15,985 nt of DNA from DATKMS01 sp041497995 (lineage in GTDB: Bacteria > Desulfobacterota > Binatia > HRBIN30): contig JBGQHM010000119.1 of NCBI GenBank assembly GCA_041497995.1, positions 1-15,985 on the forward strand. Direction: 5' to 3'. The stretch's first letter is position 1, and the number at the start of each line of letters is the position of its first letter. Positions 1 through 6,176 of this stretch are shown here, one piece after another. The notes below the pieces were generated by a model. That model did no database searches. It saw nothing but the letters and a program-made list of their open reading frames with translations, and was not told the DNA's origin. Position numbers and translations under genes: made by a program.

Positions 1-29
1 GGCGGTGGCACCCCGCGGGTGCCGCCGCT
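1..29 (+). promoter_or_regulatory. Strong GC-rich hairpin in the rpsG-fusA spacer
   Basis: Bases 1-13 pair with 17-29 around a three-base CGC loop (14-16). The inner seven pairs (GGCACCC with GGGTGCC) are perfect; the outer six include two G-U type pairs (6-24 and 1-29), giving a 13-pair stem. The same hairpin appears at 15845-15873, downstream of the rpsG stop. No run of T follows, so it is not a standard intrinsic terminator. It sits between an AGGAG at 15836-15840 and the fusA ATG, so it could affect fusA translation or mRNA processing; that role is inference. Confidence 0.6.
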
Positions 30-36
30 GTCACAC

Positions 37-41
37 AAGGA
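37..41 (+). promoter_or_regulatory. fusA ribosome binding site, unusually close to the ATG
   Basis: AAGGA lies at 37-41, only one base before the ATG at 43, against the usual five to nine bases. The other candidate, AGGAG at 15836-15840, is 46 bases from the ATG in linear sequence and about 17 bases if the intervening hairpin is folded out. Neither has normal spacing, so fusA initiation may depend on coupling to rpsG or on RNA structure. Confidence 0.4.
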
Positions 42-42
42 T

Positions 43-2124
43 ATGGCTCGAAAACTTCCGCTCGAACGGACGCGAAACATTGGCATCATGGCGCACATTG
101 ATGCCGGTAAGACGACGACGACCGAGCGTATTCTTTACTACACCGGTATCAACTACAAGATCGGTGAAGTGCATGAAGGTACCGCCACCATGGACTGGAT
201 GGTCCAGGAGCAGGAGCGCGGTATCACCATCACGTCGGCAGCGACTACCTGCTTCTGGCGTGATCACCGCATCAATATCATCGATACCCCAGGGCATGTC
301 GATTTCACGATCGAAGTGGAGCGCTCGCTGCGCGTGCTCGACGGCGCGGTCGCCGTGTTCTGCTCGGTTGGCGGGGTCGAGCCCCAGTCGGAGACCGTCT
401 GGCGCCAGGCCGACAAGTATCGCGTTCCGCGCATCGCCTTCATCAATAAAATGGACCGCGTCGGCGCCGACTTCTTCCGCGGCGTGCGCATGATTCGCGA
501 ACGCCTGCGGGCCAACGCGGTGCCGATCCAATTGCCCATCGGCGTCGAGGACTCATTCCGCGGCGTGATCGATCTGGTTACCATGAAGGCCATGCTCTGG
601 GACGAAGAAAGTCTCGGTGCACGCTACCGCACCGAGGAAATCCCTGAGGACTTGAGAGCCAGCGCCGAACAGTATCGCGAGGAACTGATTGAGGCGGTTG
701 CCGATACCGACGAAAAGCTGCTGGAGAAGTATCTCGAGGGCGGTGAGATCTCCGAGGCCGAACTCCGCCAGGCGATCCGGACGGCGACGCTCGCCATCAA
801 GATCATCCCGGTCACCTGCGGCTCCGCGTTCAAGAACAAGGGCGTGCAGCCGCTCCTGGACGCCGTCGTCGATTGCCTCCCGGCGCCGACCGATGTCCCT
901 GCCGTTGAGGGGGTCAATCCGGATACCAGCGAACGCGAGCCCCGCCCGGCTGACGATAAGGCGCCGTTCTCGGCGTTGGCATTCAAGATCATGACCGACC
1001 CGTTCGTCGGTACGCTCACCTTCTTCCGCGTCTACTCAGGCATCGTTGAGTCCGGTTCGTACGTGTTCAACTCGACCAAGGGCAAGAAGGAGCGCATTGG
1101 CCGCTTGCTCAAGATGCACGCCAATAAGCGCGAGGACATCAAAGAGGTGTACGCTGGCGACATCGCTGCCGCGGTCGGCCTGCGCGACTCCACCACCGGC
1201 GATACGTTGTGCGATGCGAACCATCCGATCGTCCTTGAGTCGATCGAGTTCCCCGCACCGGTGATCTCGATCGCCATCGAACCGAAGACCAAGGCCGATC
1301 AGGAAAAGCTCGGCGTGTCGCTGCAGAAGTTGGCGAGCGAGGATCCGTCGTTCCGCGTGAACACGGACCGTGAGACCGGACAGACGATCATCTCCGGAAT
1401 GGGCGAGTTGCACTTGGAGATCATCGTCGACCGGCTGCTGCGTGAGTTCAAAGTCGACGCCAACGTCGGCAAGCCTCAAGTGGCGTACAAGGAGACGGTT
1501 CGCAAGGCTGTCGAGGCCGAGGCGAAGTTCGTTCGACAGACCGGCGGTCGGGGCCAATACGGCCACGTCGTCCTGCGCGTCGAACCGCTACCTCCCGGCA
1601 AAGGATTCGAGTTTGCTGACGGAACCAAGGGTGGCGTGGTGCCGCGCGAGTACATCCCGGCGGTCGAAAAGGGTGTGCGCGACGCGACCGAAACCGGAAC
1701 GCTGGCCGGCTATCCCATCGTCGATGTGAAGGTGACCTTGCTCGACGGCTCCTACCACGAAGTCGATTCGTCCGAGATCGCCTTCAAGATTGCAGGCTCC
1801 ATGGCGTTCAAAGACGCGACGAGCCATGCCAGCCCGGTGATTCTCGAGCCGGTGATGGCGGTCGAGGTAGTGGTGCCCGAGGACTTTACGGGTGACGTCA
1901 TCGGCGATCTGAGCGGCCGGCGCGGCAGGATCCAGGGAATGGATGCACGCGCCGGGGCGCAGGTGATCGAGGCGCAAGTACCGCTCGCGGAGATGTTCGG
2001 GTATGCCACGGACCTGCGCTCGATGACGCAAGGGCGTGCCACATATACGATGCAGTTTTCGCACTACGAGCCGGTGCCGCAGACGATCTCGGAGGAGATT
2101 AGCGCCAAGGCTGTGGGCGCCTGA
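43..2124 (+). CDS. fusA: Elongation factor G
   Basis: This 693-residue protein is the cytoplasmic translocase EF-G, the GTPase that moves tRNAs and mRNA through the ribosome and, with RRF, helps recycle ribosomes. The GTP-binding domain comes first: P-loop AHIDAGKT at residues 17-24, RGITI at 59-63 (switch I/G2), DTPGH at 81-85 with the catalytic histidine H85, and NKMD at 135-138. Domain II follows (around 300-400), and domain IV includes GRGQYGH near 502-508. Length matches the family (about 690-705). I chose the ATG at 43 because MARKLPLERTRNIGIMAHID is the conserved N-terminus. An in-frame GTG at 19 would add eight residues encoded within and just after the hairpin, with no ribosome binding site. 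In the circular reading fusA follows rpsG, the classical str operon order. The stop is TGA, and tuf follows after 38 bases. Confidence 0.97.
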   Translation: MARKLPLERTRNIGIMAHIDAGKTTTTERILYYTGINYKIGEVHEGTATMDWMVQEQERGITITSAATTCFWRDHRINIIDTPGHVDFTIEVERSLRVLDGAVAVFCSVGGVEPQSETVWRQADKYRVPRIAFINKMDRVGADFFRGVRMIRERLRANAVPIQLPIGVEDSFRGVIDLVTMKAMLWDEESLGARYRTEEIPEDLRASAEQYREELIEAVADTDEKLLEKYLEGGEISEAELRQAIRTATLAIKIIPVTCGSAFKNKGVQPLLDAVVDCLPAPTDVPAVEGVNPDTSEREPRPADDKAPFSALAFKIMTDPFVGTLTFFRVYSGIVESGSYVFNSTKGKKERIGRLLKMHANKREDIKEVYAGDIAAAVGLRDSTTGDTLCDANHPIVLESIEFPAPVISIAIEPKTKADQEKLGVSLQKLASEDPSFRVNTDRETGQTIISGMGELHLEIIVDRLLREFKVDANVGKPQVAYKETVRKAVEAEAKFVRQTGGRGQYGHVVLRVEPLPPGKGFEFADGTKGGVVPREYIPAVEKGVRDATETGTLAGYPIVDVKVTLLDGSYHEVDSSEIAFKIAGSMAFKDATSHASPVILEPVMAVEVVVPEDFTGDVIGDLSGRRGRIQGMDARAGAQVIEAQVPLAEMFGYATDLRSMTQGRATYTMQFSHYEPVPQTISEEISAKAVGA

Positions 2125-2162
2125 GAGGGGCGCGCCGGGGGATGAATCGGGAGGAGTGATCC

Positions 2163-3353
2163 ATGGCGAAGCAGAAATTTGAGCGCAAGAAGCCGCACGC
2201 GAACGTGGGGACGATCGGGCACATCGACCACGGCAAGACGACGTTGACGGCGGCGATCACCAAGGTGTTGGCGTCCAAGAACTTGGCGACCTTCGTGCCG
2301 TTCGATCAGATCGACAAGGCACCGGAGGAGAAGGCGCGCGGCATCACGATCGCCACGGCGCACGTGGAATACGAGAGCACGAAGCGCCACTATGCGCACG
2401 TCGATTGCCCGGGCCATGCCGACTACATCAAGAACATGATCACCGGGGCAGCGCAGATGGATGGCGCGATCCTGGTGGTGGCCGCGACCGATGGGCCGAT
2501 GCCGCAGACGCGCGAGCACATCTTGTTGGCGCGCCAGGTGGGGGTGCCGGCGATGGTGGTGTTCATGAACAAGGTGGACGCGGTGGACGACCCGGAGTTG
2601 CTCGACTTGGTGGAGCTGGAGGTGCGCGAGCTGCTGTCGAAGTACGAGTTTCCGGGCGACGACATTCCGATCATCCGGGGCAGTGCGTTGAAGGCGCTCG
2701 AAGGGGACACGGGGGAGCTGGGCGAGCAGGCGATCATGAAGTTGATCGATGCGGTGGACAGCTACATTCCGCAGCCGGTGCGGGCGCTGGACAAGCCGTT
2801 TTTGATGCCGGTGGAGGACGTGTTCACGATCAGCGGGCGGGGCACGGTGGCGACAGGGCGGGTGGAGCGCGGCAAGGTGCGGGTGGGCGAAGAGGTGGAG
2901 ATCGTCGGGATGAAGCCGACGGTGAAGACGGTGGTGACCGGGGTGGAGATGTTCCGCAAGCTGCTCGATGAAGGGCAGGCGGGGGACAACATCGGGGCGT
3001 TGTTGCGCGGGATCAAGCGGGAGGATGTGGAGCGCGGGCAGGTCTTGGCGGCGCCCGGGAGCATCACGCCGCACACGAACTATGAGGCCGAGGTGTATGT
3101 GTTGACCAAGGAAGAGGGCGGGCGGCACACGCCGTTTTTCCAAGGGTACCGGCCGCAGTTTTACTTTCGGACGACGGACGTGACCGGGGTAGTGACGTTG
3201 CCGGCGGGCACGGAGATGGTGATGCCGGGGGACAACATTCGGGTGACCATCGATCTGATCACGCCGATCGCGATGGACGAGGGGTTACGCTTCGCCATCC
3301 GCGAGGGTGGCCGGACCGTCGGCGCCGGCGTCGTCGGCAAGATCCTCAAGTAA
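2163..3353 (+). CDS. tuf: Elongation factor Tu
   Basis: This 396-residue GTPase delivers aminoacyl-tRNA to the ribosomal A site. Visible motifs are GHIDHGKT at residues 19-26, RGITI at 59-63, DCPGH at 81-85 with catalytic H85, and NKVD at 136-139. Domains II and III follow, with ISGRGTVATGRVERG near 220-235. Length is normal. A good Shine-Dalgarno, GGGAGGAG at 2149-2156, lies six bases before the ATG. Codon use differs strongly from the neighbours: valine is nearly always GTG, glycine often GGG, alanine GCG, leucine TTG or CTG. From about base 3285 the last 20 or so codons revert to the C-ending style of the flanking genes (GTC, GGC, GCC, ATC). This fits a gene homogenised with a second copy. 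It is probably a collapsed composite of tufA (after fusA) and tufB (before rpmG), so calling it A or B is not justified. Confidence 0.97.
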   Translation: MAKQKFERKKPHANVGTIGHIDHGKTTLTAAITKVLASKNLATFVPFDQIDKAPEEKARGITIATAHVEYESTKRHYAHVDCPGHADYIKNMITGAAQMDGAILVVAATDGPMPQTREHILLARQVGVPAMVVFMNKVDAVDDPELLDLVELEVRELLSKYEFPGDDIPIIRGSALKALEGDTGELGEQAIMKLIDAVDSYIPQPVRALDKPFLMPVEDVFTISGRGTVATGRVERGKVRVGEEVEIVGMKPTVKTVVTGVEMFRKLLDEGQAGDNIGALLRGIKREDVERGQVLAAPGSITPHTNYEAEVYVLTKEEGGRHTPFFQGYRPQFYFRTTDVTGVVTLPAGTEMVMPGDNIRVTIDLITPIAMDEGLRFAIREGGRTVGAGVVGKILK

Positions 3354-3365
3354 GGGAACGGGGCG

Positions 3366-3518
3366 ATGCGCGATTTGATTTCATTCCAGTGCGAGCAGTG
3401 CAAACGCCGCAACTATACCAGCACCAAGAACAAGAAGACGACCACCGAAAAGTTGTCGCTGCGGAAATTCTGCCCGGCGTGCCGAACCCACACGGTTCAC
3501 AAGGAGTCGAAGGTCTGA
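3366..3518 (+). CDS. rpmG: 50S ribosomal protein L33 (zinc-binding form)
   Basis: A 50-residue small basic protein beginning MRDLISFQCEQCKRRNY. It is a component of the large ribosomal subunit near the E site. Two CxxC pairs, C9/C12 and C36/C39, form the zinc ribbon, so this is the cysteine-containing (C+) type. The length is typical. It starts 12 bases after the tuf stop; the upstream AAGGGA is a weak ribosome binding site, suggesting translational linkage to tuf. The order rpmG-tRNA-Trp-secE-nusG is common in many bacterial phyla and supports the call. Confidence 0.93.
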   Translation: MRDLISFQCEQCKRRNYTSTKNKKTTTEKLSLRKFCPACRTHTVHKESKV

Positions 3519-3538
3519 GGAAGAGAGCGGAGACGGCG

Positions 3539-3563
3539 CGGGGCACAGCTCGTTCGTGCCCCG
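3539..3563 (+). other. Hairpin upstream of tRNA-Trp
   Basis: Bases 3539-3546 (CGGGGCAC) pair perfectly with 3556-3563 (GTGCCCCG) around a nine-base loop. It lies in the 59-base spacer between the rpmG stop and the tRNA, 14 bases before the tRNA 5' end. No T run follows, so termination is unlikely. A role in separating the tRNA from its mRNA precursor is possible but is inference. Confidence 0.45.
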
Positions 3564-3577
3564 GACGGCGTCGTGCC

Positions 3578-3651
3578 GGGTCAGTAGCTCTAATTGGCAG
3601 AGCACCGGACTCCAAATCCGGGGGTTGCAGGTTCGAGCCCTGCCTGACCCG
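3578..3651 (+). tRNA. trnW: tRNA-Trp, anticodon CCA
   Basis: A complete cloverleaf can be folded. The acceptor stem GGGTCAG (3578-3584) pairs fully with CTGACCC (3644-3650). The D stem is GCTC/GAGC (3587-3590 and 3600-3603). The anticodon stem is CCGGA/TCCGG (3605-3609 and 3617-3621) with loop CTCCAAA, so the anticodon CCA is at 3612-3614. The T stem GCAGG/CCTGC encloses TTCGAGC. The discriminator is G (3651), as expected for bacterial tRNA-Trp. The next bases are CCC, so the 3' CCA is not encoded and must be added after transcription. It lies between rpmG and secE and is probably processed from the operon transcript. Confidence 0.97.
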
Positions 3652-3680
3652 CCCGATCACGAGTTGAGCGATGAGCGATT

Positions 3681-3685
3681 GAGGA
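3681..3685 (+). promoter_or_regulatory. secE ribosome binding site touching the annotated ATG
   Basis: GAGGA at 3681-3685 directly abuts the ATG at 3686, leaving no spacer. The in-frame GTG at 3692 would have a six-base spacer and is a realistic alternative start that would remove only two residues. A three-codon reading frame (ATG AGC GAT TGA) at 3671-3682 ends just before the ATG and lies in the same frame. Confidence 0.4.
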
Positions 3686-3907
3686 ATGGCGGTGCAGGAA
3701 CAAATAGGCAAGGTTCGCGAAGCGGTCCCACGGACCGTGAACTTCTTGAGCGAGGTGTGGGCCGAGCTGAAGAAGGTTCACTTTCCGACGCGCAAGGAGA
3801 CGTATGCCGCGACCATCGTGGTGCTCGTCGTGATCGCCATCGTCGCGGTCTTCCTTGGGGTCGTCGACTTCGCGGTCTCGCACCTTGTGCAAGCGATTCT
3901 GAGCTGA
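3686..3907 (+). CDS. secE: Preprotein translocase subunit SecE
   Basis: A 73-residue inner-membrane protein, the small essential SecYEG subunit that clamps and stabilises SecY. The conserved amphipathic helix with ELKKVHFPTRKET is at residues 27-39, followed by one transmembrane span at about 42-60. This is the short single-span form, not the three-span form of enteric bacteria. The start is uncertain: the ATG at 3686 has a Shine-Dalgarno touching it, and the GTG at 3692 has better spacing. The gene is 34 bases after tRNA-Trp, and nusG begins three bases after its stop, so the two are almost certainly co-translated. Confidence 0.94.
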   Translation: MAVQEQIGKVREAVPRTVNFLSEVWAELKKVHFPTRKETYAATIVVLVVIAIVAVFLGVVDFAVSHLVQAILS

Positions 3908-3910
3908 TTC

Positions 3911-4441
3911 ATGGCGAAGGCGTGGTACGTCATCCATACGTATTCCGGCTACGAGCACAAAGCGAAAGCCGCGCTCGAAGAGCGGATCCGAACGCTCAAC
4001 AAGCAGGAACACTTCGGCGAGGTTCTGGTGCCGGCCGAGAAGGTTGTCGAGCTCGTCAAAGGCCGCAAGAAGACATCGTCGCGCAAGTTCTTCCCCGGCT
4101 ACATTCTCGTGAACATGGAGCTCAGCGACGAGACGTGGCACGTGGTGAAGTCGACCCCAAAGGTTACCGGCTTTGTCGGCGACGCCACCCACCCCGCACC
4201 GATCTCCGAAGCGGAGGTGCGCGAGATTACCCAGCAAATGGCGGAGGGCGCGGCGCGGCCGAAGCCCAAGGTGTTGTTCGAGTCAGGAGAGAGTGTGAAA
4301 GTGATCGACGGGCCGTTCCAGGATTTCAATGGCGTCGTCGAGGAAGTTAAAGCCGATAAGGGGAAGCTGCGCGTCCTGATCAGCATCTTCGGACGCGCCA
4401 CGCCTGTCGAGCTGGATTTCGTGCAGGTCGAAAAGGCGTAA
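3911..4441 (+). CDS. nusG: Transcription termination/antitermination factor NusG
   Basis: A 176-residue cytoplasmic elongation factor that binds RNA polymerase through its N-terminal NGN domain and contacts Rho or ribosomal protein S10 through its KOW domain. The N-terminus AWYVIHTYSGYEHKAK and FFPGYILV (residues 60-67) mark the NGN domain. A linker rich in Glu, Ala and Lys (about 98-122) precedes the KOW domain, FESGESVKVIDGPFQDFNG onward (about 123-176). Length is typical. No clear Shine-Dalgarno is visible in the three-base gap after secE, consistent with translational coupling. The next gene, rplK, follows after 29 bases. Confidence 0.97.
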   Translation: MAKAWYVIHTYSGYEHKAKAALEERIRTLNKQEHFGEVLVPAEKVVELVKGRKKTSSRKFFPGYILVNMELSDETWHVVKSTPKVTGFVGDATHPAPISEAEVREITQQMAEGAARPKPKVLFESGESVKVIDGPFQDFNGVVEEVKADKGKLRVLISIFGRATPVELDFVQVEKA

Positions 4442-4455
4442 GCACGCCGCGTCGA

Positions 4456-4463
4456 AAGAGGAG
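4456..4463 (+). promoter_or_regulatory. rplK ribosome binding site supporting a GTG start
   Basis: AAGAGGAG at 4456-4463 is seven bases before GTG 4471, which encodes the start of the conserved L11 N-terminus. This supports GTG as the initiator. Confidence 0.7.
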
Positions 4464-4470
4464 CTGTGTC

Positions 4471-4893
4471 GTGAAGAAGGTAATCGCGGAGATCAAGTTG
4501 CAAATTCCGGCCGGGGCGGCCAACCCCAGCCCGCCGGTCGGTCCGGCACTGGGCCAGCGCGGCGTCAACATCATGGAGTTCTGCAAGGCGTTCAACGCGC
4601 AAACACAGGCGCAGCAGGGCCTGATCATCCCCGTGATCATTACAGTGTACGCCGACCGGTCCTTTACGTTCATCCTTAAGACCCCCCCGGCGGCGGTGCT
4701 GCTGAAGCGTGCCGCCGGCATCGAGAAGGGGTCGGGCGAGCCCAACAAGAAGAAGGTTGGGAAGGTGACACGGGCGCAGGTACGAGAGATTGCGCAGCTG
4801 AAGATGCCGGACCTGACCGCGAATAGCATCGAGGCTGCAATGCGAACCGTCGAGGGCGCGGCCCGCAGCCTCGGGCTCGACGTCATCGACTGA
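4471..4893 (+). CDS. rplK: 50S ribosomal protein L11
   Basis: This 140-residue protein binds the 23S rRNA GTPase-associated centre and forms the base of the factor-binding stalk contacted by EF-G, EF-Tu and RelA. The N-terminal domain has the proline-rich helix PSPPVGPALGQRGVNIMEFC (residues 19-38), which forms part of the thiopeptide-binding cleft in the family. The C-terminal RNA-binding domain includes KTPPAAVLLKRAAG and ends SLGLDVID. The length is one or two residues short of common homologues. It starts at GTG with a well-spaced Shine-Dalgarno. rplA follows after 11 bases; rplK-rplA is the standard L11 operon pair. Confidence 0.97.
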   Translation: MKKVIAEIKLQIPAGAANPSPPVGPALGQRGVNIMEFCKAFNAQTQAQQGLIIPVIITVYADRSFTFILKTPPAAVLLKRAAGIEKGSGEPNKKKVGKVTRAQVREIAQLKMPDLTANSIEAAMRTVEGAARSLGLDVID

Positions 4894-4904
4894 GTGAGGA
4901 AGCT

Positions 4905-5612
4905 ATGCCGAAGCAAGGGAAGCGCTTCAGCGCCGCGCTGTCGTTAGTCGATCGGACCAAGCGCTACGCGCTCGAAGAGGCGATCCGGATGGTGGTCGAT
5001 ACCGCCAAGGCGAAGTTCGATGAGAGCGTCGAGTTGGCGGTCCGACTCGGTGTGGATCCGCGCCAGGCCGATCAAAACGTCCGTGGCACCGTCGTGCTGC
5101 CGCACGGCACCGGCAAGTCGGTGCGCGTGCTCGTCTTCGCCAAGGGCGAGAAGGAGCGCGAGGCGCGCGAGGCTGGCGCCGACGTCGTCGGCGGCGAGGA
5201 CTTGGTGAAGAAGATCAGCACCGAGAACTGGTTGGACTTCGACAAGGCCATCGCCACGCCCGACATGATGGGACTGGTTGGGCGCATCGGCAAGCTGCTC
5301 GGTCCGCGCGGCCTGATGCCCAACCCGAAGGTCGGCACAGTGACCATGGACGTTGCCAAGGCCGTCAAAGAACTCAAGGCGGGCAAAGTCGAGTTCCGGG
5401 TCGAGAAGGCTGGGATTGTGCACGTCGCCATCGGCAAGGCTTCGTTCGGTCCCGACAAACTAGCCGAGAACGCCCGCGCGCTGCTCACCAGCCTGATCAA
5501 AGCCAAGCCGGCGGCTTCAAAGGGCAACTATCTGGTCAGTGTCGCAGTGTCGGCGACGATGGGGCCGGGCATTCACGTCGATCCGCTCGGCGTGCGCGCG
5601 TTGGCGGCTTGA
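4905..5612 (+). CDS. rplA: 50S ribosomal protein L1
   Basis: A 235-residue protein of the mobile L1 stalk, which helps release deacylated tRNA from the E site. In well-studied bacteria it also represses translation of its own L11 operon by binding mRNA. The N-terminus is KRFSAALSLVDRTKRYALEEAI. The family motif LLGPRGLMPNPK is at residues 131-142 and the RNA-contacting FRVEKAGIVHVAIGK lies near 165-180. The length is typical. A GTGAGGAAG Shine-Dalgarno region precedes the ATG. The stop TGA overlaps the Shine-Dalgarno of rplJ. Confidence 0.97.
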   Translation: MPKQGKRFSAALSLVDRTKRYALEEAIRMVVDTAKAKFDESVELAVRLGVDPRQADQNVRGTVVLPHGTGKSVRVLVFAKGEKEREAREAGADVVGGEDLVKKISTENWLDFDKAIATPDMMGLVGRIGKLLGPRGLMPNPKVGTVTMDVAKAVKELKAGKVEFRVEKAGIVHVAIGKASFGPDKLAENARALLTSLIKAKPAASKGNYLVSVAVSATMGPGIHVDPLGVRALAA

Positions 5613-5617
5613 GGAGG
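5611..5617 (+). promoter_or_regulatory. rplJ ribosome binding site overlapping the rplA stop
   Basis: GAGGAGG at 5611-5617 shares bases with the rplA TGA (5610-5612) and is five bases before GTG 5623. It fixes the rplJ start and implies that termination of rplA translation and initiation of rplJ are coupled. Confidence 0.75.
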
Positions 5618-5622
5618 ACGCA

Positions 5623-6147
5623 GTGAACCGAGAAGAGAAGGCGGCGACTGTCGCCGCGTTGCACGATTGCTTCAAGCAAGCCACCGTGACGCTGCTGGCC
5701 ACCTCACAGGGCTTGAGTGTCGCCAAGGTGCAGCAGCTGCGCCGCGCCCTCAAGCAAGCGGGTGGCGAATACAAGGTGGCCAAGAACACCTTTGCGCGCC
5801 GCGCCCTGAAGGAAACCACGTACGCCAAGCTCGAGGAGCTGCTCGACGGTCCGACGGGCTTGGTGTTCGGTTACTCAGACCCGGTGGCGGTGACCAAGGT
5901 GCTCGTCAAATTTGCCGAGGAGAACGACAAGCTGTCGATCAAAGCCGGCATACTTGGCGACAGCGTCCTCGAGCCGGCTGCGGTAAGCGCGCTGGCGAAG
6001 CTGCCGAGCCGGGAAGCGCTCTTGGCTCAGTTGCTGGGGTTGTTGCAGGCGCCGGCCACGCAGTTGCTGCGCACCATCCAAGAGCCGGGTGCGCGTCTCG
6101 TTCGGCTGCTGGGTCGCGTCAGCGAGCGCATGGAAAAGAGTGAATAA
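5623..6147 (+). CDS. rplJ: 50S ribosomal protein L10
   Basis: A 174-residue protein that anchors L7/L12 dimers to the 23S rRNA beside L11. The N-terminal RNA-binding domain shows NREEKAATVAALHDCFKQA and KVAKNTFARRAL near residues 53-64. The C-terminal helix that carries the L7/L12 dimers is LAQLLGLLQAPATQLLRTIQ and onward (about 130-170). I chose GTG 5623 because of its Shine-Dalgarno and the family length of about 165-175. The open frame extends 28 codons upstream into rplA but has no support there. Only 10 bases separate it from rplA, leaving no room for the separate L10 leader seen upstream of rplJ in enteric bacteria. Confidence 0.95.
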   Translation: MNREEKAATVAALHDCFKQATVTLLATSQGLSVAKVQQLRRALKQAGGEYKVAKNTFARRALKETTYAKLEELLDGPTGLVFGYSDPVAVTKVLVKFAEENDKLSIKAGILGDSVLEPAAVSALAKLPSREALLAQLLGLLQAPATQLLRTIQEPGARLVRLLGRVSERMEKSE

Positions 6148-6176
6148 CTGATCGAGGCAAGAAGGAGGATTCAACC

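Larger units (their letters stand above)
1..141. repeat. Terminal direct repeat, left copy (identical to 15845-15985)
   Basis: The first 141 bases are identical, base for base, to the last 141 bases of the window. The repeat holds the 3' part of the rpsG-fusA spacer, its hairpin, and the first 33 codons of fusA. An exact 141-base end overlap equals the default largest k-mer of the MEGAHIT assembler, whose circular contigs end with a k-long overlap. It is therefore most likely an assembly-graph closure and not a biological repeat. Confidence 0.97.

Noticed and set aside
19..42. N-terminal extension of EF-G from GTG 19
   Set aside because: The eight extra residues are encoded in and just after the hairpin, have no ribosome binding site, and precede the conserved start MARKLPLERTRNIG.
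2064..3143. 359-codon reverse-strand open frame across tuf
   Set aside because: Its arginine-, histidine- and leucine-rich translation with no recognisable domain is the shadow expected opposite a GC-rich gene; tuf itself is fully convincing.
3539..3563. Intrinsic terminator after rpmG
   Set aside because: The stem is good but no T run follows, and the tRNA, secE and nusG continue immediately downstream on the same strand.
5539..5622. L10 starting 28 codons inside rplA
   Set aside because: It would overlap rplA by many codons without a Shine-Dalgarno; GTG 5623 has GAGGAGG and gives the usual length.
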